The notes beneath the pieces were generated by a model. That model did not search any database and had not been told where the DNA came from. It saw only the letters and a program-made list of their open reading frames with translations. A DNA stretch of 64,000 nucleotides from Psococerastis gibbosa (Eukaryota > Arthropoda > Insecta > Psocodea > Psocidae). The stretch covers positions 5,952,001 through 6,016,000 of the forward strand of contig OZ020489.1 of NCBI GenBank assembly GCA_963971405.1, given 5' to 3'. The position numbers and the translations under genes were made by a program. Of the stretch, positions 42,291 to 51,052 are shown one piece after another; positions within the stretch are counted from its first letter, which is position 1, and each line of letters opens with the position of its first letter.

Positions 42291-42715
42291 CAGTGACGGC
42301 GAGGCCCGAAGGGCCGAGCTGCGTTTGTTCCGAGTTTCCTACGGTTCTCCTCCGTATTTAAGTAAACTTTCACTGCGTTCCATCTTCACCCCCATGTAAT
42401 TTCTTAGTAAAAAGTGGCAACTATAGCCAATAACCGTTCCCCTCCCCCCCCCCCCCGCGAAACACGCCTGTTTCAATTCTTCTTCCTTCTTTAACTCAAA
42501 ACTCCCGTACCATTCATGCTACATTCGTGTGTGATACCTCATTGAAAAGCTCTCGACGCGAGGATTCATTTGACACCCATGACGATACCCACCATGATCA
42601 GTGCCTATGAGCAGTGACCGCGAGGCCGAAGGCCGAGCTGCCGCCCGCGGCAGGCGCAAGTGTAGAAGCCATGTGGGGCCCGTAGGGCCCCTGTGGCGGA
42701 GACACTTGTTTTATT
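42291..42715. repeat. GC-rich hairpin motifs (GAGGCCGAAGGCCGAGCTGC)
   Basis: CAGTGACGGCGAGGCCCGAA continues as GGGCCGAGCTGCG (42291-42323). A shorter form, CAGTGACCGCGAGGCCGAAG then GCCGAGCTGCC, lies at 42611-42641. It is followed by CCGCCCGCGGCAGG and GGGGCCCGTAGGGCCCC, each self-complementary. They stand out in AT-rich surroundings and occur only here and, decayed, near 40191. Confidence 0.55.
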
Positions 42716-42818
42716 ATAATAATATATAATAATAAATTTATTCGTACGTTACTACTACTACTACTCGGACACCTCATTTATGACTCTACGATCGATTTCC
42801 TGTTTTTTACACCCGTAA

Positions 42819-43038
42819 GCCGGCCGCCATACCAAGTTGAATCCAGCGGACCAGAGCAGGTTCATCGATGCAGATAACTTGGTCGTGTGCACAGTGCCGG
42901 TAGGGAAACATGGTAGGACTTGTCCTGGTCACCTCCGAACTAATCGTGTGACTTCACTGTGTTTCCCAAGTGGTTCGGAATCCACTCTAATCAGGAGGTC
43001 CACTGTCCGTGGCCTGGGACTGTGTCCAACCATACTAC
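42819..43038 (+). mobile_element. 5S-rRNA-like SINE, short copy with 11-bp target duplication
   Basis: It opens GCCGGCCGCCATACCAAGTTGAATCC, the copy in this window most like the 5S rRNA start in its CCATACC and GTTGAAT blocks. TACACCCGTAA flanks it at 42808-42818 and 43039-43049. Compared with other copies it lacks the 3' third. Confidence 0.8.
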
Positions 43039-43049
43039 TACACCCGTAA

Positions 43050-43639
43050 ATGTTTTCTCCTCCAGCTGTCACTGAAACCAACCCCTAACTCCCCCTCCCC
43101 TCCCCACAAAATCAACCGGAATCAATGAAATTATATCCCATAAAGCAACTTCATAAGGACTCCGTCTGGAAATTAAAACTTTTCCACACAGTCTTTCCCG
43201 TTATATTACTTTGTACTTTTTCATTAAAAAATATTTTTTCTAACAGAAAAAAAGTTTCGACTTTGTATGAAGGCATACAATAAACCTGTGCCGGTACAAA
43301 GACCCTGCGGCAAACGGTTAAGGAATGCATAGGCATGGTTTTTTAACGGGCCCCATGTTTATAAAAGTTATTAAGATGCAGGCAATAGAAATTCACTGAG
43401 TTCCTACTGGTTATGTGTCTTTCTTTTCATCTCAACAAAGTGAGTCACAGACAGGCCATAGGCATTTGCTGGGGAGACATTTTATTTAAATCTTTTTTTA
43501 GAAGTACTGTAGTTGCCATTTTTACGTGCCACAATAAAATTGTTTGTTATTTTGGTGTACCATTTTGTGTATGCATTTAAGCCTTGTGGCGTACTATGAT
43601 CCCCGCAGAGTAAATTACTTTGTCAACTATTAATACAAA
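43050..43639. other. Intergenic DNA, no recognised feature
   Basis: No gene recognised. Confidence 0.35.
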
Positions 43640-43690
43640 TATATTTACAGCGACCGGTTTCGGTACTAGGCCATCATCAGGCTAGCTACA
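43640..43690 (-). ncRNA. Possible hammerhead-ribozyme-like core (Penelope-type remnant), copy 2
   Basis: On the minus strand CTGATGA (43674-43680) is followed by 12 nt (TGGCCTAGTACC) and GAAAC (43657-43661), then CGGTCGCTGTAAATA. The order matches the conserved hammerhead core, but the first base pair of stem II would be U-C and stem III is not clear. The segment probably derives from a Penelope-like element end. Confidence 0.35.
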
Positions 43691-43779
43691 TACACACAAC
43701 ACTACATAAATTAACAAGTGAAAACAATGGTTCGGGATATTTAAGTTGGTGGCATTGGAAAACTGACAGCAAGCTCCAC

Positions 43780-44110
43780 ACGGTTTTTCAACCATGATGA
43801 TCTCCTTCTGCCGGGAGCCCTAATTCCTTCTATCTTCCCTTCGATTATTATATGCAGAAGACGATACTTTTCGTTCCTCATCACATGCCCGAAGTATGCT
43901 ACTTTCCGTTTCTTAACCGTCAGCAGTAACTCGGCTTCAGGTTACATTCGTCTCAGGACCTCAGCATCTGGAACACGATCTCTCCAGGATATGCGCAGCA
44001 GTCATCTCTATACCCACATTTCAAATGCATTGATTCTGTTCTCCATCCTTCCATACCAGATAGAACTACCAGAAGTGATCATTTTTTAGCCATTCCCCAC
44101 CACAATACAC
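43780..44110 (-). pseudogene. LINE ORF2 C-terminal fragment, minus strand (EGWT family)
   Basis: The reverse complement contains GAACAGAATCAATGCATTTG, CTCCAGGATATGCGCAGC-type text, and AACGAAAAGTATCGTCTTC. The same order occurs at 45165-45480, where the frame is readable. Frames here are interrupted. Confidence 0.55.
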
Positions 44111-44369
44111 ATATGTTTCATTCATCCTTCCTGGTTTTCAATTTTACTGTTTAACTCAATCCCCCGTTACACTCAAGATTCGCCGTCACTATCTGTGTTC
44201 AGGATTCGACTCAAGGAGCATTTAATTTCAAATATTATAGGATTATAGGATTATTTATTCGAACCGCCGCATGCTTATGTGTGTGAGTGAGTGAGTGTTT
44301 TAGTTTTAGGGAATTTCTGAATTATTGTAACCTTGTACTGCAAATTTATACTGTTTTGTTGCTGACCCC

Positions 44370-44450
44370 TAGTTGAGTGTAAGAGAGGGCCTAACTCCGC
44401 TAGGATGGCCTCAGCTATAATAAAGTCATTATTAATTAATTTATTTATTA
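44370..44450 (+). mobile_element. tRNA-Glu-derived SINE, 3' fragment, plus strand
   Basis: TAGTTGAGTGTAAGAGAGGG joins directly to CCTAACTCCGCTAGGATGGC, so the loop and one arm of the usual hairpin are deleted. The tail ends TTAATTTATTTATT. Confidence 0.65.
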
Positions 44451-44631
44451 AACCCATGCCCAAGTAAAAATCATGCGAATGACAGAGATTGTCTAATGTA
44501 TGAATTGAGAGCCCATTGACACCCTGAAGGGGGCACTAACAAGGTAGGTAAAGAAGAAGACGATGAAGAAGAAAAGTTATCCATTCCATTAAGGAAAAGG
44601 TATTGAGAAACAAAGTAGTGGTAGTACTCAG

Positions 44632-44692
44632 CAGGGGGCACCATAGGCCACAAGTCTTAAGTGCATATGCAAACATGTACCCCAAAATAAGA
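44632..44692 (+). repeat. LINE-tail-like repeat (GGGGGCACCATAGGCC), copy 2
   Basis: CAGGGGGCACCATAGGCC, CTTAAGTGCATA and TGTACCCCAA match 29930-29998. Confidence 0.5.
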
Positions 44693-45117
44693 ATAAAACA
44701 AAGCCTGTCGCCGAGAATAGACAAGTTTACGTCAAAGAGGGCGACATATTGTTTTTTATACGACCTATCGACAATACTGTAGGACAAGGACCGCAGTAAT
44801 CCTGGAAAGGCTTACATAGCAAAGATTGATGGTGATCCCTGTGTCCACATACAGCCAGTATTTATAGCCCGAGGATTTCGATAAAACGTCGGGAAACATT
44901 AAAATACCCTATACAACAATCTTTATGACGCTTTTCCATCTTCGGGAAAATGTAGCCGTACTAACGATCATAACGTTAGCCTCCAGTACGCACCATAAGC
45001 CTCGCTGGAACATTATAGCGAAATGTACTAGTAAAACTTTCCGCGAGGTAAATCTTAACTGTCATTTAGTAAATATGTACCCCTTTATGGTATGCTCTGA
45101 CTACTTAATAGAATACA

Positions 45118-45480
45118 CCTCTTCTTCTTCTTCTATACATGCCTCTTCTAGCGATGCTTGGCGATCATCGTGACAATGTAGACGTGCTCTTGCCAAACCG
45201 CTGCCGTAGGTTTTTCAACCAGGATGTTCTTCTTCTGCCGGGAGTCTCAGTCCTTCTATCTTCCCTTGGATTGTTACATGGATGCAGAAGGCGATATTTT
45301 TTGTTCCTCATCACATGACCCAAGTATTCAGTCAGCAGCAACCCGGCTACTGAATCCATTCGCATTAGGGACACGATCTCTCCAAGAAATGCGCAGAATT
45401 CGACTGCATATATCCACATTTCAAATACACTGATTCTGTTATCCATAGCTTGGGCCAACGTCCATCCCTCCATACCATAT
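45118..45480 (-). pseudogene. LINE ORF2 C-terminal fragment with 3' end, minus strand (EGWT family)
   Basis: The minus-strand frame reads MEGWTLAQAMDNRISVFEMW (residues 1-20), then TEYLGHVMRNKKYRLLHPC (near 48-66) and TPGRRRTSWLKNLRQRFG (near 77-94). E-G-W-T-L, F-E-M-W, Y-L-G-H-V-x-R-N and G-R-R-R-x-S-W-L-x-N-L-R are the successive landmarks of the C-terminal third of a common arthropod LINE ORF2. After the stop, GATGATCGCCAAGCATCGC and AGAAGAGGCA lead to a (GAA)n tail at 45118-45137. The RT domain is absent. Confidence 0.75.
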
Positions 45481-46632
45481 AGAACGAATGGTTCTGCATT
45501 TCATTTCTTACTTGAGGTCTTCTACGTAAGTTTGTACGTTTTCGTTGGTCGACCCCTGGCTTTAGTGCCCTCATCGGTGTCCTCTATTACGGCGTCAAGG
45601 AGTCTTTCATGTCTGAAGACGAATATGGTGATATATAATTTGAGACCTTCATTCGCATGTCCTTTAGAGCACCTCTCCTTGAACTCTTCAGCAATCTCTC
45701 CATGAAATGTTTAGCAATTTTTATAACCAACACCATACCAGACTTTCAACTAACGGTATAGTAAATAGGGCTAACATTGTAAGCTTACTTATCAGCAGTT
45801 GAATGAAACATTAGTTGAGACATGAATCTACAGCTATTTTGGCCTCAAATTCAACTAGGAACACGCCCAAAAGGTTTCTCACCGTTCTGCAAAAACCCTC
45901 GTTCTCGTTCCAATCTCAAAATCCCATACCAAGCACAACTTGTACAGCCTATATATACCTGAGCAACTAAATGCCCGTGTAAGCATCAAAGTTAAATCGT
46001 GTTGCTTAATTTAAATCAGGCTTAGCTGTGTATAGCTGTAGCTACATTTCGCAAAACTTGATGCGGAATTGAATGAGTAAGTAGCGTTTGGTAGTGTGCT
46101 GAGTTTGAAAGCTGAGCGAGGCGGATTACTGGAATTATCTGTGCCCGGGGGGGAGGGGGGTGGTCTGGACGTCAAAGGGAATGCTAGATGAAGAGTTGTA
46201 TGGAATGAAACGGGCTGTATAATTCACTCTGCTCCCGTGCATAAGCCTAAACTTAACCGAATTACACCCCATTGTTGTATAACCTCCTAATAAAACAATT
46301 CAATGCTGTACACCAGTCCATATCAATATCTGCTGAATTCAGAAGCCAAACTCGTACACAAACTTTGTTAAGAGACCATCGTACGGAGATGAGTCTTATA
46401 AGTGCAAACCTAAAATAAGGGACCTGCAAAGCGCTGCGAAGAGTAACCATTTTAGGGCCCGACTTGAAGAGTATCTGATTGAAGAGGGAGTATAATTATA
46501 TATATTTTTTGGCTTAAGGGAGGGAATACAGTATATGTTATTGGGGATTTGAGATGAGTACATGGTATAATCTTTGTATATATGTTTTCAGCCATATACT
46601 GTTGCATAAGTTAAGGATAAGATATTTTTACT
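45481..46632. other. Intergenic DNA, no recognised feature
   Basis: No gene recognised beyond traces of the LINE up to about 45600. Confidence 0.35.
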
Positions 46633-46645
46633 ACATTTAAGTTAT

Positions 46646-46992
46646 GCCAACGGCCTTACCATGTTGATTCCATTAGAGCAGAGCATGTTTCAAACTGCGG
46701 CAACTTGGTAGTGTGCACAGCGTTGGCAGGGGAACCTGGTGGGACATGATAACGCGCTTTGGCAGTATAAGTCGAGTCCTGGTCACCTCCGATTTAATCG
46801 TGTGACTTTACCATGTTCCCCAAGTGAATCCACGATAATCAGGAGGTCCACCCTGTCAGTCAACTCCCCTTTCCCCGAGGTGAGAGTCTGCCCTTAGGGT
46901 GCCTCAAGTTAACAAACAAACTCTCTACCCCCGCTAGGCTGACAGGGTTGCTTAAAAAGCAGATATGCTGAAAGCAGGCGTTAGAAACAACA
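46646..46992 (+). mobile_element. 5S-rRNA-like SINE with 13-bp target duplication, plus strand
   Basis: It starts GCCAACGGCCTTACCATGTTG, the best match here to the 5S rRNA 5' end. It continues through GCACAGCGTTGGCAGGGGAA, GAGTCCTGGTCACCTCCGAT and GGTCCACCCTGTCAGTCAAC to GCAGGCGTTAGAAACAACA. ACATTTAAGTTAT (46633-46645) and ACATTTAATGTAT (46993-47005) are the flanking duplication with two changes. Confidence 0.8.
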
Positions 46993-47069
46993 ACATTTAA
47001 TGTATGCATGTAATACAGGTATGACGGGTTTCTATATGTCTTGCCACACCTAGTATACCAGTTTCCCAC

Positions 47070-47200
47070 TGGCCAAAAATTCATGCGGAAACAATACAAA
47101 CCATATTCGAAACCCATGGGGTCGTTGGCATTGGGCAAGGCCCCTATGGGCCACTATAAGTAGGCCTGGGTCCATAAAAAGTCATTCAAAAATTACAGTT
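47070..47200 (+). repeat. Dispersed repeat family E, copy 2
   Basis: CACTGGCCAAAAATTCATGC, GGAAACAATACAA, GGGTCGTTGGCATTGGGCAA and TAGGCCTGGGTCCATAAAAA match 17755-17890. Confidence 0.55.
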
Positions 47201-47204
47201 TAAC

Positions 47205-48385
47205 TCAGATCGGCCACTATTGTTGAATTTGATTTTTACAAAAGCTGATTGGTGTGGTAGCTCCGAGGAAGGAGTTCAAGAACTGTGGCCAATTGGTGTT
47301 GGCAAGTAATATATCGAAATATATTGAATTTTTGACGGCTCTACGATCGATATTTTCCCGTCAAAATCGACTTTGTACCAAAAACAGGTAGTGGCGGTAC
47401 TCTAATTTGCACCTAAACTCATGCTCACCCATGCTGTGCCAATGGTAAACAAGTCTCAGCCGGTGTGAGTGGACATCGAGGACAAAAACGAGCATTTTGA
47501 ATATATACACGTAAAATAATTTATTATTATTAATGTACTAAGCAGCCGATTTGTCTTGTGACTGTTTTCCTGTTACAACAGTATCAACACTATGAGTCCT
47601 TATCAGGATCAAACCATCAGACAATCTCATTACTAAGCCTGAAAGCAAACAATACCAAAAGACTCCGAAAAATAACTTAAACGAAAGTAATGAAAATTGG
47701 GGTTCGAATCGAAATTATTTTTTATGAGATATATTTTCAGAGGCCACTTTGCTACTTTTCATCGTCCAATGCTCTTACAAATGCCCAGACATTTCCACAT
47801 CAATCGGTCCGAGGGCAAATGGAAAGACATCTCAACCTGTCATCATAATACACTTCAAAGACGGAGTAGTCCAAACGGAAGTAATGAGGTCCTGCATAAT
47901 ACACAACTGGAAGCAATATTTCGAGATAGAAATATTAATGCGCTCCTCGCGTTCAAAGCGTCCATTGACTTATGTACCGTATAGAGTTCGTCTTGTCTTT
48001 GACTGTCGATTTCACTGTCTGCGTCAGTTAACAAGCGGAGAGCTTAATTGCATTCTTGAATAACCCCCCCCAGTCAGGATTGCTGATACAACAGGAAATC
48101 CAGGTACAGACAGTAATCTCACAGGCTTTCAGCGTAAGCTTAAGTCATGTTGACCTAGCCTCCATTACTGCACTGGGCATCTGACGTAGTGTGAGCGAAT
48201 GGCATAACACATTATACATCTCATAATAAAACAAAGATCGTGATAGATTACTGCAATTAGCTTATGGGTCCTACTGTAAGACAGCCATACACGCGGGACG
48301 GGACACGGGGCAGTTTTTCGCTTCATTACCGAGCCCCCCCCCCTCCCCGCGCCAGAAATAGGGGGGGGAGCGCTTTCAACGATTC
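47205..48385. other. Intergenic DNA, no recognised gene
   Basis: Two overlapping frames (47697-47984 and 47749-48063) have no recognisable domain and I do not call them genes. Confidence 0.35.
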
Positions 48386-48391
48386 CAACGT

Positions 48392-48541
48392 TATATAAAT
48401 AAATAATAAATACTGACCACTGTTCTATTAATAATCCGAGTTAGCGACGTTAGGGCTATGAAGCCCTCTTTGACACCAAAAAAAAATGTGGGTCTATTAC
48501 CTACAACCTTTCGGGTGAACGTCGGAGCCCGTACCACTACT
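48392..48541 (-). mobile_element. tRNA-Glu-derived SINE, decayed, minus strand
   Basis: TTAGGGCTATGAAGCCCTCT and ACAACCTTTCGGGTGAACGT are retained; most of the body between the tail and the tRNA head is deleted. Confidence 0.65.
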
Positions 48542-48544
48542 TTT

Positions 48545-49380
48545 GTTTACACTTTACAGTAAAAAAAAATAAAGGTTGCTGACGTATTCACTAAAAACTG
48601 TCAGATTCCATTCTTAGCTTCTATAATATTTCCGTAACCCAGCCCAAGCGCAAATTTACATCTTGGGCATCCACACAGGCCATATACAGATTATCTATAA
48701 TGCGCAAAAGTGGCCATATTGATAACGATTTGTCTCACATCTAGGTTAATATATATCTATGGATACGATAAGATATAATGCCCGCACATACAATGAGTTC
48801 ATTTCGCCCCATCGTCCGGCCTGCACCCCTAATTTCACAAGAAAGATACTATTTCTAAAACAGTAAAACAGACAGACGCCCATTAGAACAGCAATCGCGA
48901 CAACACACACAAAAACCTAAAAACTTCCGCAAAAGAAGAATAGAAGGGGTTAAAATTTAATGGCAAGCTAATTAAATGAATAATCTAGGAATTAATATGA
49001 AACCACCAAAAGGGCTCGTAAAGGCGGTTAAAAGGGTTATTATAACAATGGAAAAATAAATTAACGGCAAACTTGTAGCCCTAACTCGCTTGCAAATGAG
49101 CTGGCAAACTAAGCAAATAAATTACTTTCATATTGGGAGAGTTTAACACATTACAATTTACAACCTTCAACTTTTTCACTTTATACACTCCTCATTATAT
49201 TAAAATATACACCTTAATATTTCAATAAGGCAAAAGATTTATAGCCCGAAGAAGCCTCGTCTTTTATATGCTTTCGCGTTTTGAGGGTACAAATTCTTGG
49301 CTTATGAAAAGACATATTTGTTAATAACACACTATGATGGGAATCTAGAAACATTGCGCATGAGTTTGGTAATTTCTTCA
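48545..49380. other. Intergenic DNA, no recognised feature
   Basis: No gene recognised. Confidence 0.35.
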
Positions 49381-49382
49381 AA

Positions 49383-49705
49383 GGCGGCTATTCCACTTGT
49401 CAGTTTTTCTTCATTTGTGCATTAAAAATTGATGAGAGTTTTGTTTTAAGGAGACTAATAATAATAACAATTGTGTATTGACCAGAAATTTGACAACTAC
49501 ATTTAAGATAAAATAAATAAATTTCCGACAATACATCATTGACGGCGATGAGCGTAAGCCCATATAGACTTATTATTGATGTCTCTACCATATTATAACT
49601 TAATTTATAATAGATAAGTTAAGTACCTACAGAATAGTCTCATTAAAAAAATCTCATTAATTTATAATGAAGAAATGAAGATAAACTGACAAGTGGAATA
49701 GCCGC
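49383..49705. mobile_element. Foldback MITE with GGCGGCTATTCCACTTGTC ends (323 bp)
   Basis: GGCGGCTATTCCACTTGTCA mirrors TGACAAGTGGAATAGCCGC, continuing into GTTTTTCTTCATT and AATGAAGAAATGAAG. The end sequence resembles the Harbinger-like families (GGCGC...TTCCAC). TAA follows on the right, but the left flank reads CAAA. Non-coding. Confidence 0.75.
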
Positions 49706-49852
49706 TAAAGGGGAAATAAACTGCTTCGTGCTTTGGGGCATCTTAATTAACGTGCAGAAGAACCAAGTGATTCCTGTCAGTAAGATGGCAGAGATAAGCC
49801 TGAATATTGTTCTGGATGGTGCGCCTGTACAATAATTTTTTTTTTCTTCTTC

Positions 49853-49878
49853 TTCGGCCGGTACTCCCCTGCGCCGAA
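49853..49878 (-). ncRNA. LINE 3' hairpin, rewritten-stem variant
   Basis: TTCGGC pairs with GCCGAA inside a 26-nt segment of the same length and surroundings as CCTTGTCCAG...CTGGACAAGG: a pyrimidine run precedes it, TACTCCCCTG lies at the loop, and AGAATATATAT follows. Confidence 0.5.
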
Positions 49879-50058
49879 AGAATATATATCTAAACAATTT
49901 ATCAATTATACCACTATAATGTGTCCTGTGGGCCTCCAAGTTAATAAACTTGTCGGGGGCTCGCACAGTAAACGCTATAACTTGTTTTCTATTTTCACGC
50001 CTGTGTTAGCAAAGAATTTAGTTTTAATTTCAAATTAATTTCATATCTTCTTTCTTTT

Positions 50059-50084
50059 CTTCGTCCAGCATTCCCTGGACAAGG
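50059..50084 (-). ncRNA. LINE 3' hairpin, copy 5
   Basis: CTTCGTCCAG pairs with CTGGACAAGG around CATTCC, with one mismatch and one G-U pair. It is followed by AGCATATATTA as at 10371-10396. Confidence 0.55.
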
Positions 50085-50139
50085 AGCATATATTAAAGAA
50101 TATAATACATACAATTTATATAATAATAAAAGTGTTTAT

Positions 50140-50215
50140 TGAAAAAAAAATATATAGATACAGCGAGATTAGGGCCTATGGCCCTCTCTTACACCTAACT
50201 GTACCTATCAGCGAT
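50140..50215 (-). repeat. LINE/SINE-tail-like hairpin segment, minus strand
   Basis: On the minus strand GTTAGGTGTAAGAG precedes AGGGCCATAGGCCCT and TAATCTCGCTG, then an A/T tail. This is the same layout as the tail of the tRNA SINE and of repeat F, with a different sequence around it. Confidence 0.5.
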
Positions 50216-50668
50216 AGCTTAATGGAAATATTTGAATATAATGAACTACATTCATACCGAATATCAGTGACACTAATTCAATGTAAAGGCGAAAATCAAG
50301 GGTTCCCAACCGGTGATCCGCAGCATTACTGTATATTTGAGATATTGTTTTTTTTTTCTTTTCTTTTAAGAAAAGATTATTCGCATGCAAACAATTCAAT
50401 GTATTACATCCGAATAACCTCTTCGGTCGCCTCTGTAGATAATACCTGTGTTGAGTTACGACAGGTCACCGATCGCACAAGTACGAACACGCTACCATTA
50501 TGCCATCGAAGTCCTTTGATTGCATACACTTGCTAGTAATTTTCCCCCACAATCGTCTCTTAAGGCCAAACCGGAGGGTTGTGGCCTTGACCGTTGAGCG
50601 TTGAATACATAGAAATATAATAGAACTGGAGCGGCGGGAGTCATAATATGCCTTACGAGGCACCCGTT

Positions 50669-50923
50669 TGTTGAAATAATTTTTTAAATTATAATTTTTG
50701 CTATTTCATAATAAAATAATAATAAAATTAAAAATAATAATAATGAAAATAAATATTAATTTAATAATATTTTTGTTTGTCTATGACATTGTCTGTGACA
50801 CTGTTTAGAGTTTACAATGTTTTTTACTTCCTTGCTACAAAGATGGCGAATACACAATATTAATTCAAAGTGTGATATTTTTTTATCTATAAATTTAAAA
50901 CCGATCCAAGGCATAACCCAACA
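50669..50923 (+). repeat. 5' LTR of the copia element
   Basis: 255 bp from TGTTGAAATAATTTTTTAAA to GGCATAACCCAACA. It would hold the promoter and polyadenylation signals; AATAAA-like strings occur at 50706-50750. The AT-rich first half makes the exact start site unreadable by eye. Confidence 0.97.
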
Positions 50924-50939
50924 GGTTATGGGCCCAGAT
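50924..50939 (+). promoter_or_regulatory. Primer-binding site, internal initiator-Met tRNA type
   Basis: GGTTATGGGCCCAGAT directly follows the 5' LTR. It is complementary to the anticodon arm of initiator-Met tRNA (anticodon CAU lies inside GGGCCCAUAACC), the half-tRNA primer known for Drosophila copia, rather than to a tRNA 3' end. Confidence 0.85.
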
Positions 50940-51052
50940 AAATCTGGAAACCAAGATGTTCCGTAAAATCAATTAAAAAGAAAAATTAAAAATAATAATT
51001 AAAATTGTCGCGTGTGCAAAGTGCTTGTGTAACCTAATCTTACCAGTACACC

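Noticed and set aside
43780..45480. Two minus-strand LINE fragments as one element
   Set aside because: They repeat the same region of ORF2, so they are two insertions, separated by a SINE piece and another LINE tail.
47697..48063. Two overlapping frames as a host exon
   Set aside because: No domain, no clear splice signals, and the frames overlap with equal quality.
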